Source of the DNA: Oscillospiraceae bacterium
GTDB taxonomy: Bacteria; Bacillota_A; Clostridia; Oscillospirales; Oscillospiraceae
Length of the DNA: 6,354 bases
NCBI GenBank assembly: GCA_902789835.1
Contig: CADAPN010000149.1
Coordinates: 1-6,354, forward strand
Reading direction: 5' to 3'
Shown piece by piece: positions 1 to 5,736 of this stretch. The notes beneath the pieces were generated by a model. It worked only from the letters and a program-made list of their open reading frames with translations, had not been told where the DNA came from and did no database searches. Within the stretch, counting starts at the first letter, position 1, and each line of letters begins with the position of its first letter. The translations under genes were made by a program, and so were the position numbers.

Positions 1-453
1 ATAGAAGGAATGGACAAAATAGACGCAGTCCCCTTCCTTTACCTCTGCAAGAAGCGGGTGGGGGCGCTTTTGGATCAGGGCGTTCCAGCCCATCTGGGGA
101 ATCTTCAGCTCCGGCGGAATGGTGCCCTGCATGGGAACCACGCTGCCGCGCAGGAGGCCGAGGCCGTCATGCTCGCCGAATTCATAGCCCTTGTCAAAGA
201 GCAGTTGCATCCCCAGGCAGATGCCGAGAAGGGGTTTGCCGCGCCCGGCCTCTTCCAGGACGGTCCGGTCCAGACCGGTTGCGCGGAGCTTGTCGATTGC
301 GTCGCCAAAGGCTCCGACCCCCGGGAGGATTACCCGGTCGGCGTTGTGAATGGCCGCGGGGTCCGCGGTCACTACCGCGTCCAGGTTCAGGCTCTGCAAC
401 GAGCAGCGCAGCGAAAAGAGGTTTCCCACCCCGTAATCCACAATCGCGATCAT
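1..453 (-). CDS. hisH: Imidazole glycerol phosphate synthase glutamine amidotransferase subunit HisH (3' part cut off by the window edge)
   Basis: HisH hydrolyses glutamine and channels the ammonia to HisF, which closes the imidazole ring to give imidazole glycerol phosphate and AICAR; it acts in the cytoplasm. The visible 151 codons start MIAIVDYGVGNL and continue with ILPGVGAFGDAI (42-53), the class I amidotransferase nucleophile elbow LLGICLGMQLLF with catalytic Cys79, then PQMGWN and a closing VYFVHSFY. These match HisH in order and spacing. The family is usually about 200 residues, so roughly 50 are missing, including the catalytic His and Glu near the C terminus. The ATG at 453 overlaps the hisB stop as ATGA, and AAGGGAG (467-461) sits 7 bases upstream, which fixes the start. 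No frameshift or stop is seen. It belongs to the hisDCBH operon and is probably followed by hisA and hisF outside the window (inference). Confidence 0.96.
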   Translation of the reverse strand, partial: MIAIVDYGVGNLFSLRCSLQSLNLDAVVTADPAAIHNADRVILPGVGAFGDAIDKLRATGLDRTVLEEAGRGKPLLGICLGMQLLFDKGYEFGEHDGLGLLRGSVVPMQGTIPPELKIPQMGWNALIQKRPHPLLAEVKEGDCVYFVHSFY

Positions 454-1040
454 CCCAGGACTCCCTTGGTGCTGGGCACACGGTCCGCATTCTTTTCGTC
501 GATGGACGCCGCCTCGCTGAGGGCGCGGGCAAAGGCCTTGAAGCAGCCCTCGATAATATGGTGGGAGTTGCTCCCCGCGAGCTGGCGCAGGTGCAGGGTA
601 ATCCCCGCTTCCCTCGCGAAGGCCGTGAAGAACTCCGCACAGAGCTCGGTATCAAAATCGCCCACCTTTTCCGTCGGGATCCGGAGCTCCGGATAGAAGC
701 CCGAACGGCCGGAGATGTCCAGCGCGCAGAGGATCAGCGTTTCGTCCATGGGAAGCAGCCTGCTTCCGTAACGCCGGATGCCCCTCAGGTCGCCCAGCGC
801 CTCGCGAAAGGCGCGTCCCAGACAGATGCCGATGTCCTCGGTGGTGTGGTGATAATCCACATCCGTGTCCCCGACGCAGCGAAGCTCCAGGTCAAAGCCG
901 CCGTGCCTTGAAAACAGCGTCAGCATGTGGTTCAGAAAGCCGCAGCCGCTGTCAATGCTGTTCTCGCCGCTTCCGTCCAGATTCAGCCGGAGACTGATCT
1001 TCGTCTCGGCCGTGTTTCGCACTGTTTCCGCCGTTCTCAT
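450..1040 (-). CDS. hisB: Imidazoleglycerol-phosphate dehydratase (monofunctional HisB)
   Basis: HisB dehydrates imidazole glycerol phosphate to imidazole acetol phosphate, a Mn-dependent step of histidine synthesis. The 196-residue product has the usual length of the monofunctional enzyme; there is no fused histidinol phosphatase domain as in enterobacterial HisB. Visible family motifs are the N-terminal ETKISLRLNLDG, GFLNHML (34-40), DYHHTTEDIG with metal ligands His64, His65 and Glu68, LPMDE (97-101), and the second metal half-site GSNSHHIIEGCFKAF with His160, His161 and Glu164. It ends in the typical PSTKGVLG. The two HHxxE half-sites reflect the known internal duplication of the fold. 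The ATG at 1040 overlaps the hisC stop as ATGA, with GGAGGAG (1055-1049) 8 bases upstream. Because HisB is monofunctional, histidinol phosphatase must be encoded elsewhere; none is in the window. Confidence 0.98.
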   Translation of the reverse strand: MRTAETVRNTAETKISLRLNLDGSGENSIDSGCGFLNHMLTLFSRHGGFDLELRCVGDTDVDYHHTTEDIGICLGRAFREALGDLRGIRRYGSRLLPMDETLILCALDISGRSGFYPELRIPTEKVGDFDTELCAEFFTAFAREAGITLHLRQLAGSNSHHIIEGCFKAFARALSEAASIDEKNADRVPSTKGVLG

Positions 1041-2101
1041 CCGTCTCTCTCCTCCAGCAGTGATCTTGTCTCACGCAGGAACGCTTCCATCTGTTCCCGC
1101 GTTCCCACCGTGATGCGGACATAAGCCGAAATCCGCGGTTTGTCAAAATGGCGCACCAGAATCCCGCGCTCCTTCAATCCGCGATAGAGCGCCTCGCCGT
1201 CGATGCGGTCCGTGCGCGCAAAAATGAAGTTGGACCTGGAATCCGTCACCTCAAAGCCGAGGGTGCGAAGTTCCCCGATGGTCCAGTCACGGTTTTCCAT
1301 GATCCGGCGGGCGTTTTCCGCATAATAATCGTCTTCCCGCAGCGCGGCAACGCCGGCGGCGGCGCTCATGCGGTTGACGTTATAGGGATTGGTGGAATAC
1401 TTCAGGGTGTTCAGGTCCCGGATGAGTTCCGCATTGCCGACGGCAAAGCCCAGCCGCGCCCCCGCCATGGAACGGGACTTGGAGAAGGTCTGGATCACCA
1501 GGAGATTGTCATACCGGTCGACAAACGGGATGCTCTCTCCGCCGAAGTCCACATAGGCCTCGTCGATCACGTGGATGCGGTCCGGGCGGGCCTTCAGCAT
1601 CGCCTCGATCTCGGAGGCGGGCAGGGCCAGGCCCGTGGGCGCGTTGGGATTTGCGATGAAAACGGTGCCGTTCAGGTCAAGATAGTCCTCCGGCCGGAGG
1701 CTCAGGTCTTCCCGCAGCGGGACTTCGATCCAGGGGAGGCGGTTAATTTCGGAAAACACCGGGTAAAAGCCGTAGGTGATGTCCGCAAAGAGCGCGGGAT
1801 GGGTCTCGTCGCAGTAGGCCATGAACGCGAAGTTCAGAAGCTCGTCCGAGCCGTTTCCCACCAGGACCTGGTCTTTTCGCACGCCGTAGCGCCGGGCCAA
1901 AGCCTCGGTCACCAGGCGGCTTTCGGGGTCGGAATAGAGCTGAAGCCGGCCCGCTTCCGCCTCCACGGCCTTCAGGACCCCCGGCGAGGGCGGAAAGGGC
2001 GATTCATTCGTATTGAGCTTGATGTACTGTCGCTCCTGCGGCTGTTCCCCGGGGGTATAGGGCACCAGCGCCGCAAAGCGGTCGGTAAAATACTTACTCA
2101 T
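1037..2101 (-). CDS. hisC: Histidinol-phosphate aminotransferase HisC
   Basis: HisC is a PLP-dependent class I/II aminotransferase that converts imidazole acetol phosphate and glutamate to histidinol phosphate. The 354-residue product has the usual family length. Visible motifs are IKLNTNESPFPPSP (27-40), GNGSDELLN (82-90), FIANPNAPTG (148-157), VIDEAYVDF (178-186), TFSKSRSMAGARLG with the PLP-binding Lys208, and YVRITVGT (327-334) with the carboxylate-binding Arg329. I chose the ATG at 2101, giving MSKYFTDRF. It is preceded by GAGGG (2114-2110) with an 8-base spacer, and it overlaps the hisD stop by 8 bases (ATGAGTAA). The same frame stays open to 2176, but the 25 extra residues lie wholly inside the conserved end of hisD and are not family-like. 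The position between hisD and hisB supports a histidine role over the related cobalamin or aromatic aminotransferases. Confidence 0.97.
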   Translation of the reverse strand: MSKYFTDRFAALVPYTPGEQPQERQYIKLNTNESPFPPSPGVLKAVEAEAGRLQLYSDPESRLVTEALARRYGVRKDQVLVGNGSDELLNFAFMAYCDETHPALFADITYGFYPVFSEINRLPWIEVPLREDLSLRPEDYLDLNGTVFIANPNAPTGLALPASEIEAMLKARPDRIHVIDEAYVDFGGESIPFVDRYDNLLVIQTFSKSRSMAGARLGFAVGNAELIRDLNTLKYSTNPYNVNRMSAAAGVAALREDDYYAENARRIMENRDWTIGELRTLGFEVTDSRSNFIFARTDRIDGEALYRGLKERGILVRHFDKPRISAYVRITVGTREQMEAFLRETRSLLEERDG

Positions 2102-3407
2102 CGGTGTTTCCCTCAAAACGGGACAGAATGCTTCGCGCATGTCCCTGCAGGCCCTCTTCCCCGGCAAAACGGACAATGGAAGGGGCGATTTTTTTCAGCG
2201 CTTCCTTCGTGTAGCAGGTAAACTGTGACGCCGTGACAAAGTCGTCCACGGACAGCGGTGAAGAAAACTTCGCCGAGCCGCCGGTGGGCAGCGTGTGGTT
2301 CGGTCCCGCCATGTAGTCGCCCAGAGGCTCCGGGCTGTAGCGGCCGAGGAAAATGGAGCCGGCGTTTCGTACCTTGCCCAGATACTGCATCGGTTCTTCC
2401 ACACAGAGCTCAAGATGCTCCGGCGCGATGAGGTTTGCGATCTCCAGGGCCATGTCCATGCTTCCGTCGGTCAGGATGATCATTCCGTTGTTTTTGAGCG
2501 AAGCGCCCGCAATCTCCCGCCGCGGCAGGACGGCCAGCTGTTTTTCCAGCTCCTGCGCCACCTGATCAGCAAGAGACACACAACCCGTCACCAGCATCGC
2601 CGAAGCATCCGGGTCATGTTCCGCCTGGGCAAGCATGTCCGCCGCGAGGATGCGGGGATCGTTGTTCTCATCGGCGACAATCAGGACTTCGCTCGGGCCC
2701 GCCACGGTGTCGGTGGAGACCAGGCCGTGCACCTGTTTCTTGGCTTCCGCCACGTAGGCGTTTCCCGGCCCGATGATCTTATAGACCTTCGGCACAGACT
2801 CGGTCCCGTAGGCAAGCGCGGCAATGGCCTGCGCCCCGCCGACCTTGAAAATCTTCGTAATGCCGGCGACTCTGGCCGCCGCGAGGATATAGGGGTTCAC
2901 TCGTCCGTCGGCACCGGGAGGCGTGACCATCACGATCTCCTCACAGCCCGCGATCCGGGCCGGGACCAGGTCCATCAGAACCGTGGAAGGATAGGCCGCC
3001 GTGCCGTTGGGAACATACATGCCCACCTTCTCGATCGGCCGGAAAATCTTTCCCATCACCACGCCGTCTTCGCCGGTAATCATATAATTCTGACGCCGCT
3101 GCTGTTCATGATAGCGGCGGATGTTCTCCGCGGCCTGACGAAGGATGTCCATAAAGGCCTCATCGACTTTTTCCAGACCCTCGTCCCATTCCTCCTGCGT
3201 CACCTGAAGCGAATCCAGACGCACATGGTCAAAGCGCTCCGTAAACCTCAGCAGGGCCTCGTCGCCCTCCGTCCTGACCGCTTCCAGAATCTCTCTCACG
3301 GAAGCGGATACGTCCGCATGGCTTCCGCGGGGCTTGGTCAGTTCGGCCTGCTCGATCCCGCGGTATTCCAGAATCCGGATCACATTTTCTTTCTCTGATA
3401 AACTCAC
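2094..3407 (-). CDS. hisD: Histidinol dehydrogenase HisD, first gene of the his operon
   Basis: HisD is a Zn-dependent, NAD-dependent enzyme that oxidises L-histidinol through histidinal to L-histidine, the last two steps of the pathway. The 437-residue product is full length. Motifs in order are RPIEKVGMYVPNGTAAYPST (123-142), KVGGAQAIAALAYGT (188-202), IIGPGNAYVAEAKK (211-224), DTVAGPSEVLIVAD (233-246), AQAEHDP with presumed zinc ligands Gln261 and His264, IAPEHLEL with the catalytic pair Glu330 and His331, GDYMAGPNHTLPTGG with Asp364, and the C-terminal GLQGHARS with His423. The roles are assigned by analogy with the characterised E. coli enzyme. The start is a GTG at 3407 with AGAGGG (3420-3415) 7 bases upstream. 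A second in-frame GTG at codon 9 is a less well supported alternative. Gene order and the promoter just upstream make this the first gene of the operon. Confidence 0.98.
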   Translation of the reverse strand: MSLSEKENVIRILEYRGIEQAELTKPRGSHADVSASVREILEAVRTEGDEALLRFTERFDHVRLDSLQVTQEEWDEGLEKVDEAFMDILRQAAENIRRYHEQQRRQNYMITGEDGVVMGKIFRPIEKVGMYVPNGTAAYPSTVLMDLVPARIAGCEEIVMVTPPGADGRVNPYILAAARVAGITKIFKVGGAQAIAALAYGTESVPKVYKIIGPGNAYVAEAKKQVHGLVSTDTVAGPSEVLIVADENNDPRILAADMLAQAEHDPDASAMLVTGCVSLADQVAQELEKQLAVLPRREIAGASLKNNGMIILTDGSMDMALEIANLIAPEHLELCVEEPMQYLGKVRNAGSIFLGRYSPEPLGDYMAGPNHTLPTGGSAKFSSPLSVDDFVTASQFTCYTKEALKKIAPSIVRFAGEEGLQGHARSILSRFEGNTDE

Positions 3408-3414
3408 TGCATTG

Positions 3415-3420
3415 CCCTCT
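3415..3420 (-). promoter_or_regulatory. Ribosome binding site that sets the hisD GTG start
   Basis: AGAGGG lies 7 bases before the GTG at 3407, which is good spacing. An out-of-frame ATG at 3412 sits only 2 bases after this site and is followed at once by CAG and TGA, so it cannot be the hisD start. No in-frame ATG occurs upstream, and the first downstream one is at about codon 86, inside the conserved domain. This argues for a true GTG start. Confidence 0.8.
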
Positions 3421-3431
3421 CGCTTTATTAC

Positions 3432-3445
3432 TTTACCGAGCTAAA
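3432..3445. promoter_or_regulatory. Possible operator: imperfect dyad in the his leader
   Basis: On the minus strand the sequence reads TTTAGCTCGGTAAA, with TTTA and TAAA arms around a 6-base centre and partial symmetry inside it. It would lie at about +8 to +21 relative to the transcription start predicted at about 3453, a position where a bound repressor could block the polymerase. Many Bacillota control his genes with a TrpR-like repressor (YerC/HisR family), but I cannot confirm that this matches its binding motif. The arms are short and could arise by chance. A weak CTCG/CGAG hairpin (3440-3437 with 3422-3419) overlaps the dyad and reaches the first bases of the ribosome site, as an alternative reading at RNA level. 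Confidence 0.25.
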
Positions 3446-3459
3446 TCGTCGACAGCAGG

Positions 3460-3487
3460 ATTATACCATTCCAGACGGACTTGTCAA
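3460..3487 (-). promoter_or_regulatory. Strong sigma-A type promoter of the hisDCBH operon
   Basis: Reading the minus strand, a perfect -35 hexamer TTGACA (3487-3482) is followed after 16 bases by a perfect -10 hexamer TATAAT (3465-3460). A TG one base before the -10 (3468-3467) makes it an extended -10. The predicted transcription start is near 3453, giving a leader of about 45 bases before the hisD GTG. The location in the 124-base gap between the DUF1015 gene and hisD fits an operon promoter. Such a strong core promoter suggests that control, if any, comes from a repressor and not an activator (inference). A promoter this close to consensus is unlikely by chance in GC-rich DNA. Confidence 0.88.
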
Positions 3488-3491
3488 GGGG

Positions 3492-3544
3492 AATTCTGCC
3501 CAAAGGAGCGGCGGCCGGGGCCGGATTCCGCTCAGGGCAGAATT
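3492..3544 (-). terminator. Long nested hairpin at the end of the DUF1015 gene (possible terminator, no U-run)
   Basis: A perfect 10-base inverted repeat AATTCTGCCC/GGGCAGAATT (3535-3544 with 3492-3501) encloses a second 6-base stem (3528-3533 with 3506-3511) and a GC-rich apex formed by CGGCC/GGCCG. The outer 5' arm is the end of the DUF1015 coding sequence and the stop codon (3534-3532) falls in the internal loop. On the transcribed minus strand the stem is followed by CCCCTTGAC, so there is no U-tract and it is not a classical intrinsic terminator. It could act with Rho, protect the 3' end of the mRNA, or insulate the his promoter, whose -35 begins 4 bases further on. Confidence 0.5.
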
Positions 3545-4785
3545 TTCCGCGCTTCGAGATAGTAACGCTTTTCCTCGGCCTCGCCCATGGAGAAGGTCTT
3601 GCGGGGCAGAACGCCGCCCGAGAGGATTCCTGGGAAGAGGCTCTCCTTGTCGATGGCCGGGAGCCGGAAGCCGACGCTTCCCGCCTCGTGTTCCAATGCG
3701 TGGAGCGCGGAGTCGCCGTGGATGTAGTCGATTTCGCCCTCGTTCTCCGCCAGCCATCGGTCAAGCTCTCTCTGCAGAAGTGCCAGCGGAAGCAGCTCCC
3801 CTTCTTCCGGGATGCAGAGCGTGCCGCTCTTTCCGCCGCCGACCCAGGGGACCGGCGTTCCCTTCGGTGCATTCAGACGCTCCATGAGATCCCGGATCAG
3901 GCTCTCCGTGTCGCAGTGCTTCACAATGCGGTGAATCGGCTCGAAGACCTGGCTGGAATCGTGAATGTTGTTCAGTTCGCAAAGCGCATAGCGGGCCGGA
4001 TGCCGGGCAAAGTCCTGATCGGGATGCTGTGCTTTCAGCTCTTCATAGCAGGCCTTTGCCGTTGCAAGGGAGTGGTTTCCGTCTCCCACGGCATAAAGGA
4101 GACGGGCGTTCGGATGCTTTTGCCGCTCGCGCTGCTCATACTCCGCGATCCGGCGCTCCAGGGCACGTTTTTCCTCTCCGTCCACCAGCCAGCCGGCTAT
4201 GTGTCCGCCGCCCAGCATCAGCTCAAAATCGTACAGCTTCTTCAGGCGGTCCCGGCGGGCGGTCAGGGTTTCGATCACCTCACCGCGTTCATCGTTGCAG
4301 AGCAGCAGGACGTGCGGCAGCTCCAGCGAGGCCCCTCTTCGGACCGCCATGCGGGGCGGAATCCGCTCGGCCACCGTCTGCTCGGTCGCGCGCACGGCGG
4401 CATCCACCGCGCCGCTGTAGTCGTACTGCTCCAGGTCCACCATGCCGATGAGGCCGCGGCGTACCTGTCCGCTGTGCAGCGTGCGTTCGACATAGACGAA
4501 GCTGTCGCGGTATGTCCGCAGGAGTCCCCGCCCGACATAGTCCGTCATCGTCTCATGAATCTCCTCGATGGCCCCCTCGGAGGTCGAGAGCCTGCACTCC
4601 GGCAGGATCAGGTGCCCGGCCGAGGGCACGCCCTCGGTCAGGCTGTCGACCTTTTCCCAGTACTCGGGCTGGGATGTAAACTGGTCACATGCAATGACTG
4701 CCCAGCGCTGCAGATCGCAGTTCTCCGGAAGGAGAACATCGGCAGCACCGAAGCAGTCATGGTTTTTTGATAGATTCTCTTTCAT
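3532..4785 (-). CDS. DUF1015 family protein (conserved, function unknown)
   Basis: This 417-residue cytoplasmic protein (no signal peptide or membrane segment) matches the DUF1015 family, whose biochemical role I do not know. Recognisable family stretches are the N-terminal FGAADVLLPENCDLQRWAVI (12-31), CDQFTSQPEYWEKV (33-46), YVERTL (98-103), GLIGMVDLEQYDYS (111-124), the signature AVGDGNHSLATAK (232-244), RYALCELNNIHD (265-276), FEPIHR (281-286), YIHGD (354-358) and the C-terminal LPRKTFSMGEAEEKRYYLEA (393-412). The Gly-Asp-Gly-Asn-His motif is the best candidate for an active or binding site. From memory, the family is often found next to serA and serC in anaerobes, suggesting a link to serine metabolism, but neither gene is here. 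The ATG at 4785 is 12 bases after the sortase stop. Its AAAGG site (4799-4795) overlaps that stop, so the two are probably co-transcribed. Confidence 0.93.
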   Translation of the reverse strand: MKENLSKNHDCFGAADVLLPENCDLQRWAVIACDQFTSQPEYWEKVDSLTEGVPSAGHLILPECRLSTSEGAIEEIHETMTDYVGRGLLRTYRDSFVYVERTLHSGQVRRGLIGMVDLEQYDYSGAVDAAVRATEQTVAERIPPRMAVRRGASLELPHVLLLCNDERGEVIETLTARRDRLKKLYDFELMLGGGHIAGWLVDGEEKRALERRIAEYEQRERQKHPNARLLYAVGDGNHSLATAKACYEELKAQHPDQDFARHPARYALCELNNIHDSSQVFEPIHRIVKHCDTESLIRDLMERLNAPKGTPVPWVGGGKSGTLCIPEEGELLPLALLQRELDRWLAENEGEIDYIHGDSALHALEHEAGSVGFRLPAIDKESLFPGILSGGVLPRKTFSMGEAEEKRYYLEARKILP

Positions 4786-4797
4786 AAATAACGACCT

Positions 4798-5661
4798 TTA
4801 CTCCATATCGGCCGTGGTCGCGGCAAACACGGTCTGCGCCTCTTCTGTCGGGAGCACAATCCGGGCATCCGGTTCCTGATCTCCCTGTTCCACCGCAATC
4901 AGAAGCCGTCTGTTCTCGGGCATGCCGCCGATGCAGGTCGAGAGCGTGATGATGTGGCTGTCGGTGGTGACGTTCACATCGTCCAGCCACGTTCCGCCCT
5001 GAAGCGAGCGGAGATAGGCGGCGCGGTCGGCTTCGATCATGTCATTGTACGTGTAGGTAATATAGCGGTCATCATAAACTACGATCGCACAGACCTTATA
5101 GTCGTGCTCCTCGGTCATCGTGTAGATGTGGATATCACGGTGCTGCTTCATGTATTCGACGTTGTCATACTGGTTGAGTGTGCCGAACATGCTTCCGTCG
5201 CTCATGTTGTGTCCGTAGATTACCGTATTGAAGGTGTCAAAGTTCTGCCCTTCCTCCAGGTTGGTATAAATGGAACCGGGATAGCCGCTGTAGCCCTCGA
5301 TGGTGATGTTCAAGTAGTAGTTGTCCTCGGTGGGGTGCTGCAGGATGGGATAGTGGATGTTCGTTCCCGGAATGTCCAGTAGCGCGATCACATGGGGGTT
5401 CTGCTCACGATAGCGGAGCAGGTCCTCCGGCGGGTCATAGGGCTCTGGCGTGGGTGTCGGCGTCGGGGTCGGAGTGGGCGTCGGGGTTGGCGTTGGGGTT
5501 GGCGTGGGGGTCGGCGTCGGGGTCGGCGCTGGTGTCTCCGTCGGGGCCGGCGCCGCGGGCAGGGCGTAGGACTCATGAATCAGAAAAACAACAACTCCCA
5601 GCGCGATGCCGAGGATCAGCACCGTGAGGATGGTGAAGAAGTTTCTTTTTTTACTGTTCAT
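4798..5661 (-). CDS. srtB: Class B sortase with N-terminal membrane anchor and Thr-Pro linker
   Basis: Sortases are cysteine transpeptidases on the outer face of the Gram-positive membrane that cleave a C-terminal sorting motif and join the protein to the cell wall or to pilin subunits. The 287-residue product has a short basic N terminus (KKR), one membrane helix (about 8-28), a Pro/Ala/Thr stalk with 13 consecutive TP dipeptides (47-72), and a sortase domain from about 81. The catalytic set is complete: His151 in VIYGHNMSDGSMFGTL, Cys243 in ITLSTC, and Arg252 (or 251) in NRRLLIAVE. The GHNMxxGSMFG motif, the DIPGTNIHYPILQ and YYLN motifs, and the long segment between His and Cys favour class B. 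An acidic tail of about 30 residues follows the last strand. The ATG at 5661 has GGGAG 9 bases upstream. No LPxTG- or NPQTN-type substrate is in the window, so its target is unknown. Confidence 0.93.
   Translation of the reverse strand: MNSKKRNFFTILTVLILGIALGVVVFLIHESYALPAAPAPTETPAPTPTPTPTPTPTPTPTPTPTPTPTPTPEPYDPPEDLLRYREQNPHVIALLDIPGTNIHYPILQHPTEDNYYLNITIEGYSGYPGSIYTNLEEGQNFDTFNTVIYGHNMSDGSMFGTLNQYDNVEYMKQHRDIHIYTMTEEHDYKVCAIVVYDDRYITYTYNDMIEADRAAYLRSLQGGTWLDDVNVTTDSHIITLSTCIGGMPENRRLLIAVEQGDQEPDARIVLPTEEAQTVFAATTADME
5446..5523 (-). repeat. Hexanucleotide repeat encoding (Thr-Pro)x13 in the sortase stalk
   Basis: Thirteen tandem ACN-CCN units encode an unbroken Thr-Pro run between the membrane helix and the sortase domain, preceded by a looser PAPTETPAP stretch. 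The third codon positions vary (ACC, ACG, ACA and ACT, with CCG, CCA and CCC), so the units are not identical copies. The run is therefore probably old or selected at the protein level. Changes in unit number would stay in frame and only lengthen or shorten the stalk. Such extended proline-rich segments act as rigid spacers, and may be O-glycosylated at Thr in some bacteria (inference). Confidence 0.9.
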
Positions 5662-5686
5662 TTGCGTCAGCTCCCTGTCTATGGTT

Positions 5687-5716
5687 CGGGCGGCGGCAGA
5701 CAGCTGCCGCCGCCCG
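5687..5716 (-). terminator. Perfect GC-rich hairpin between upp and the sortase gene (attenuator or processing element?)
   Basis: CGGGCGGCGGCAG (5687-5699) and its exact reverse complement (5704-5716) form a 13-base-pair stem around a 4-base loop, about 20 bases after the upp stop codon. On the minus-strand transcript the stem is followed by AACCATAGAC, so the U-tract of an intrinsic terminator is absent. Only 25 bases separate the stem from the sortase ATG, leaving no room for a promoter after it, and I see no promoter elsewhere in the 75-base gap. Either transcription reads through from upp, or a promoter lies inside upp. Partial termination or 3'-end protection of upp mRNA are the likely roles. 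Confidence 0.5.
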
Positions 5717-5736
5717 GTGTCGTTTTCTCCTGCGTC

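Noticed and set aside
2102..2176. Extended hisC start at 2176 giving 25 extra residues
   Set aside because: The extension lies wholly within the conserved C-terminal coding part of hisD. The ATG at 2101 has a well-placed GAGGG site and gives a normal HisC N terminus.
1148..3398. Long plus-strand open frames opposite hisC and hisD (1148-2221 and 2295-3398)
   Set aside because: They are antisense shadows caused by high GC and the codon pattern of genuine genes below. Their translations show no recognisable family motif, while the minus-strand products match HisC and HisD end to end.
3408..3460. T-box riboswitch or His-codon leader peptide in front of hisD
   Set aside because: The leader is only about 45 bases, with no specifier loop or T-box sequence and no run of CAC/CAT codons; the only small frame is Met-Gln-stop.
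3492..3544. Plus-strand intrinsic terminator (the stem is followed by TTTT on the plus strand)
   Set aside because: The short T-run would fit a plus-strand terminator, but there is no supported plus-strand gene for it to terminate.
3481..4770. 429-codon plus-strand open frame opposite the DUF1015 gene
   Set aside because: It mirrors the DUF1015 gene almost exactly, has no family-like sequence, and would have to begin inside the intergenic hairpin. The minus-strand protein is clearly conserved.
5446..5523. Tandem hexamer tract as a CRISPR or non-coding satellite
   Set aside because: The units are 6 bases with no spacers and lie in frame inside a complete sortase gene, encoding a Thr-Pro linker.
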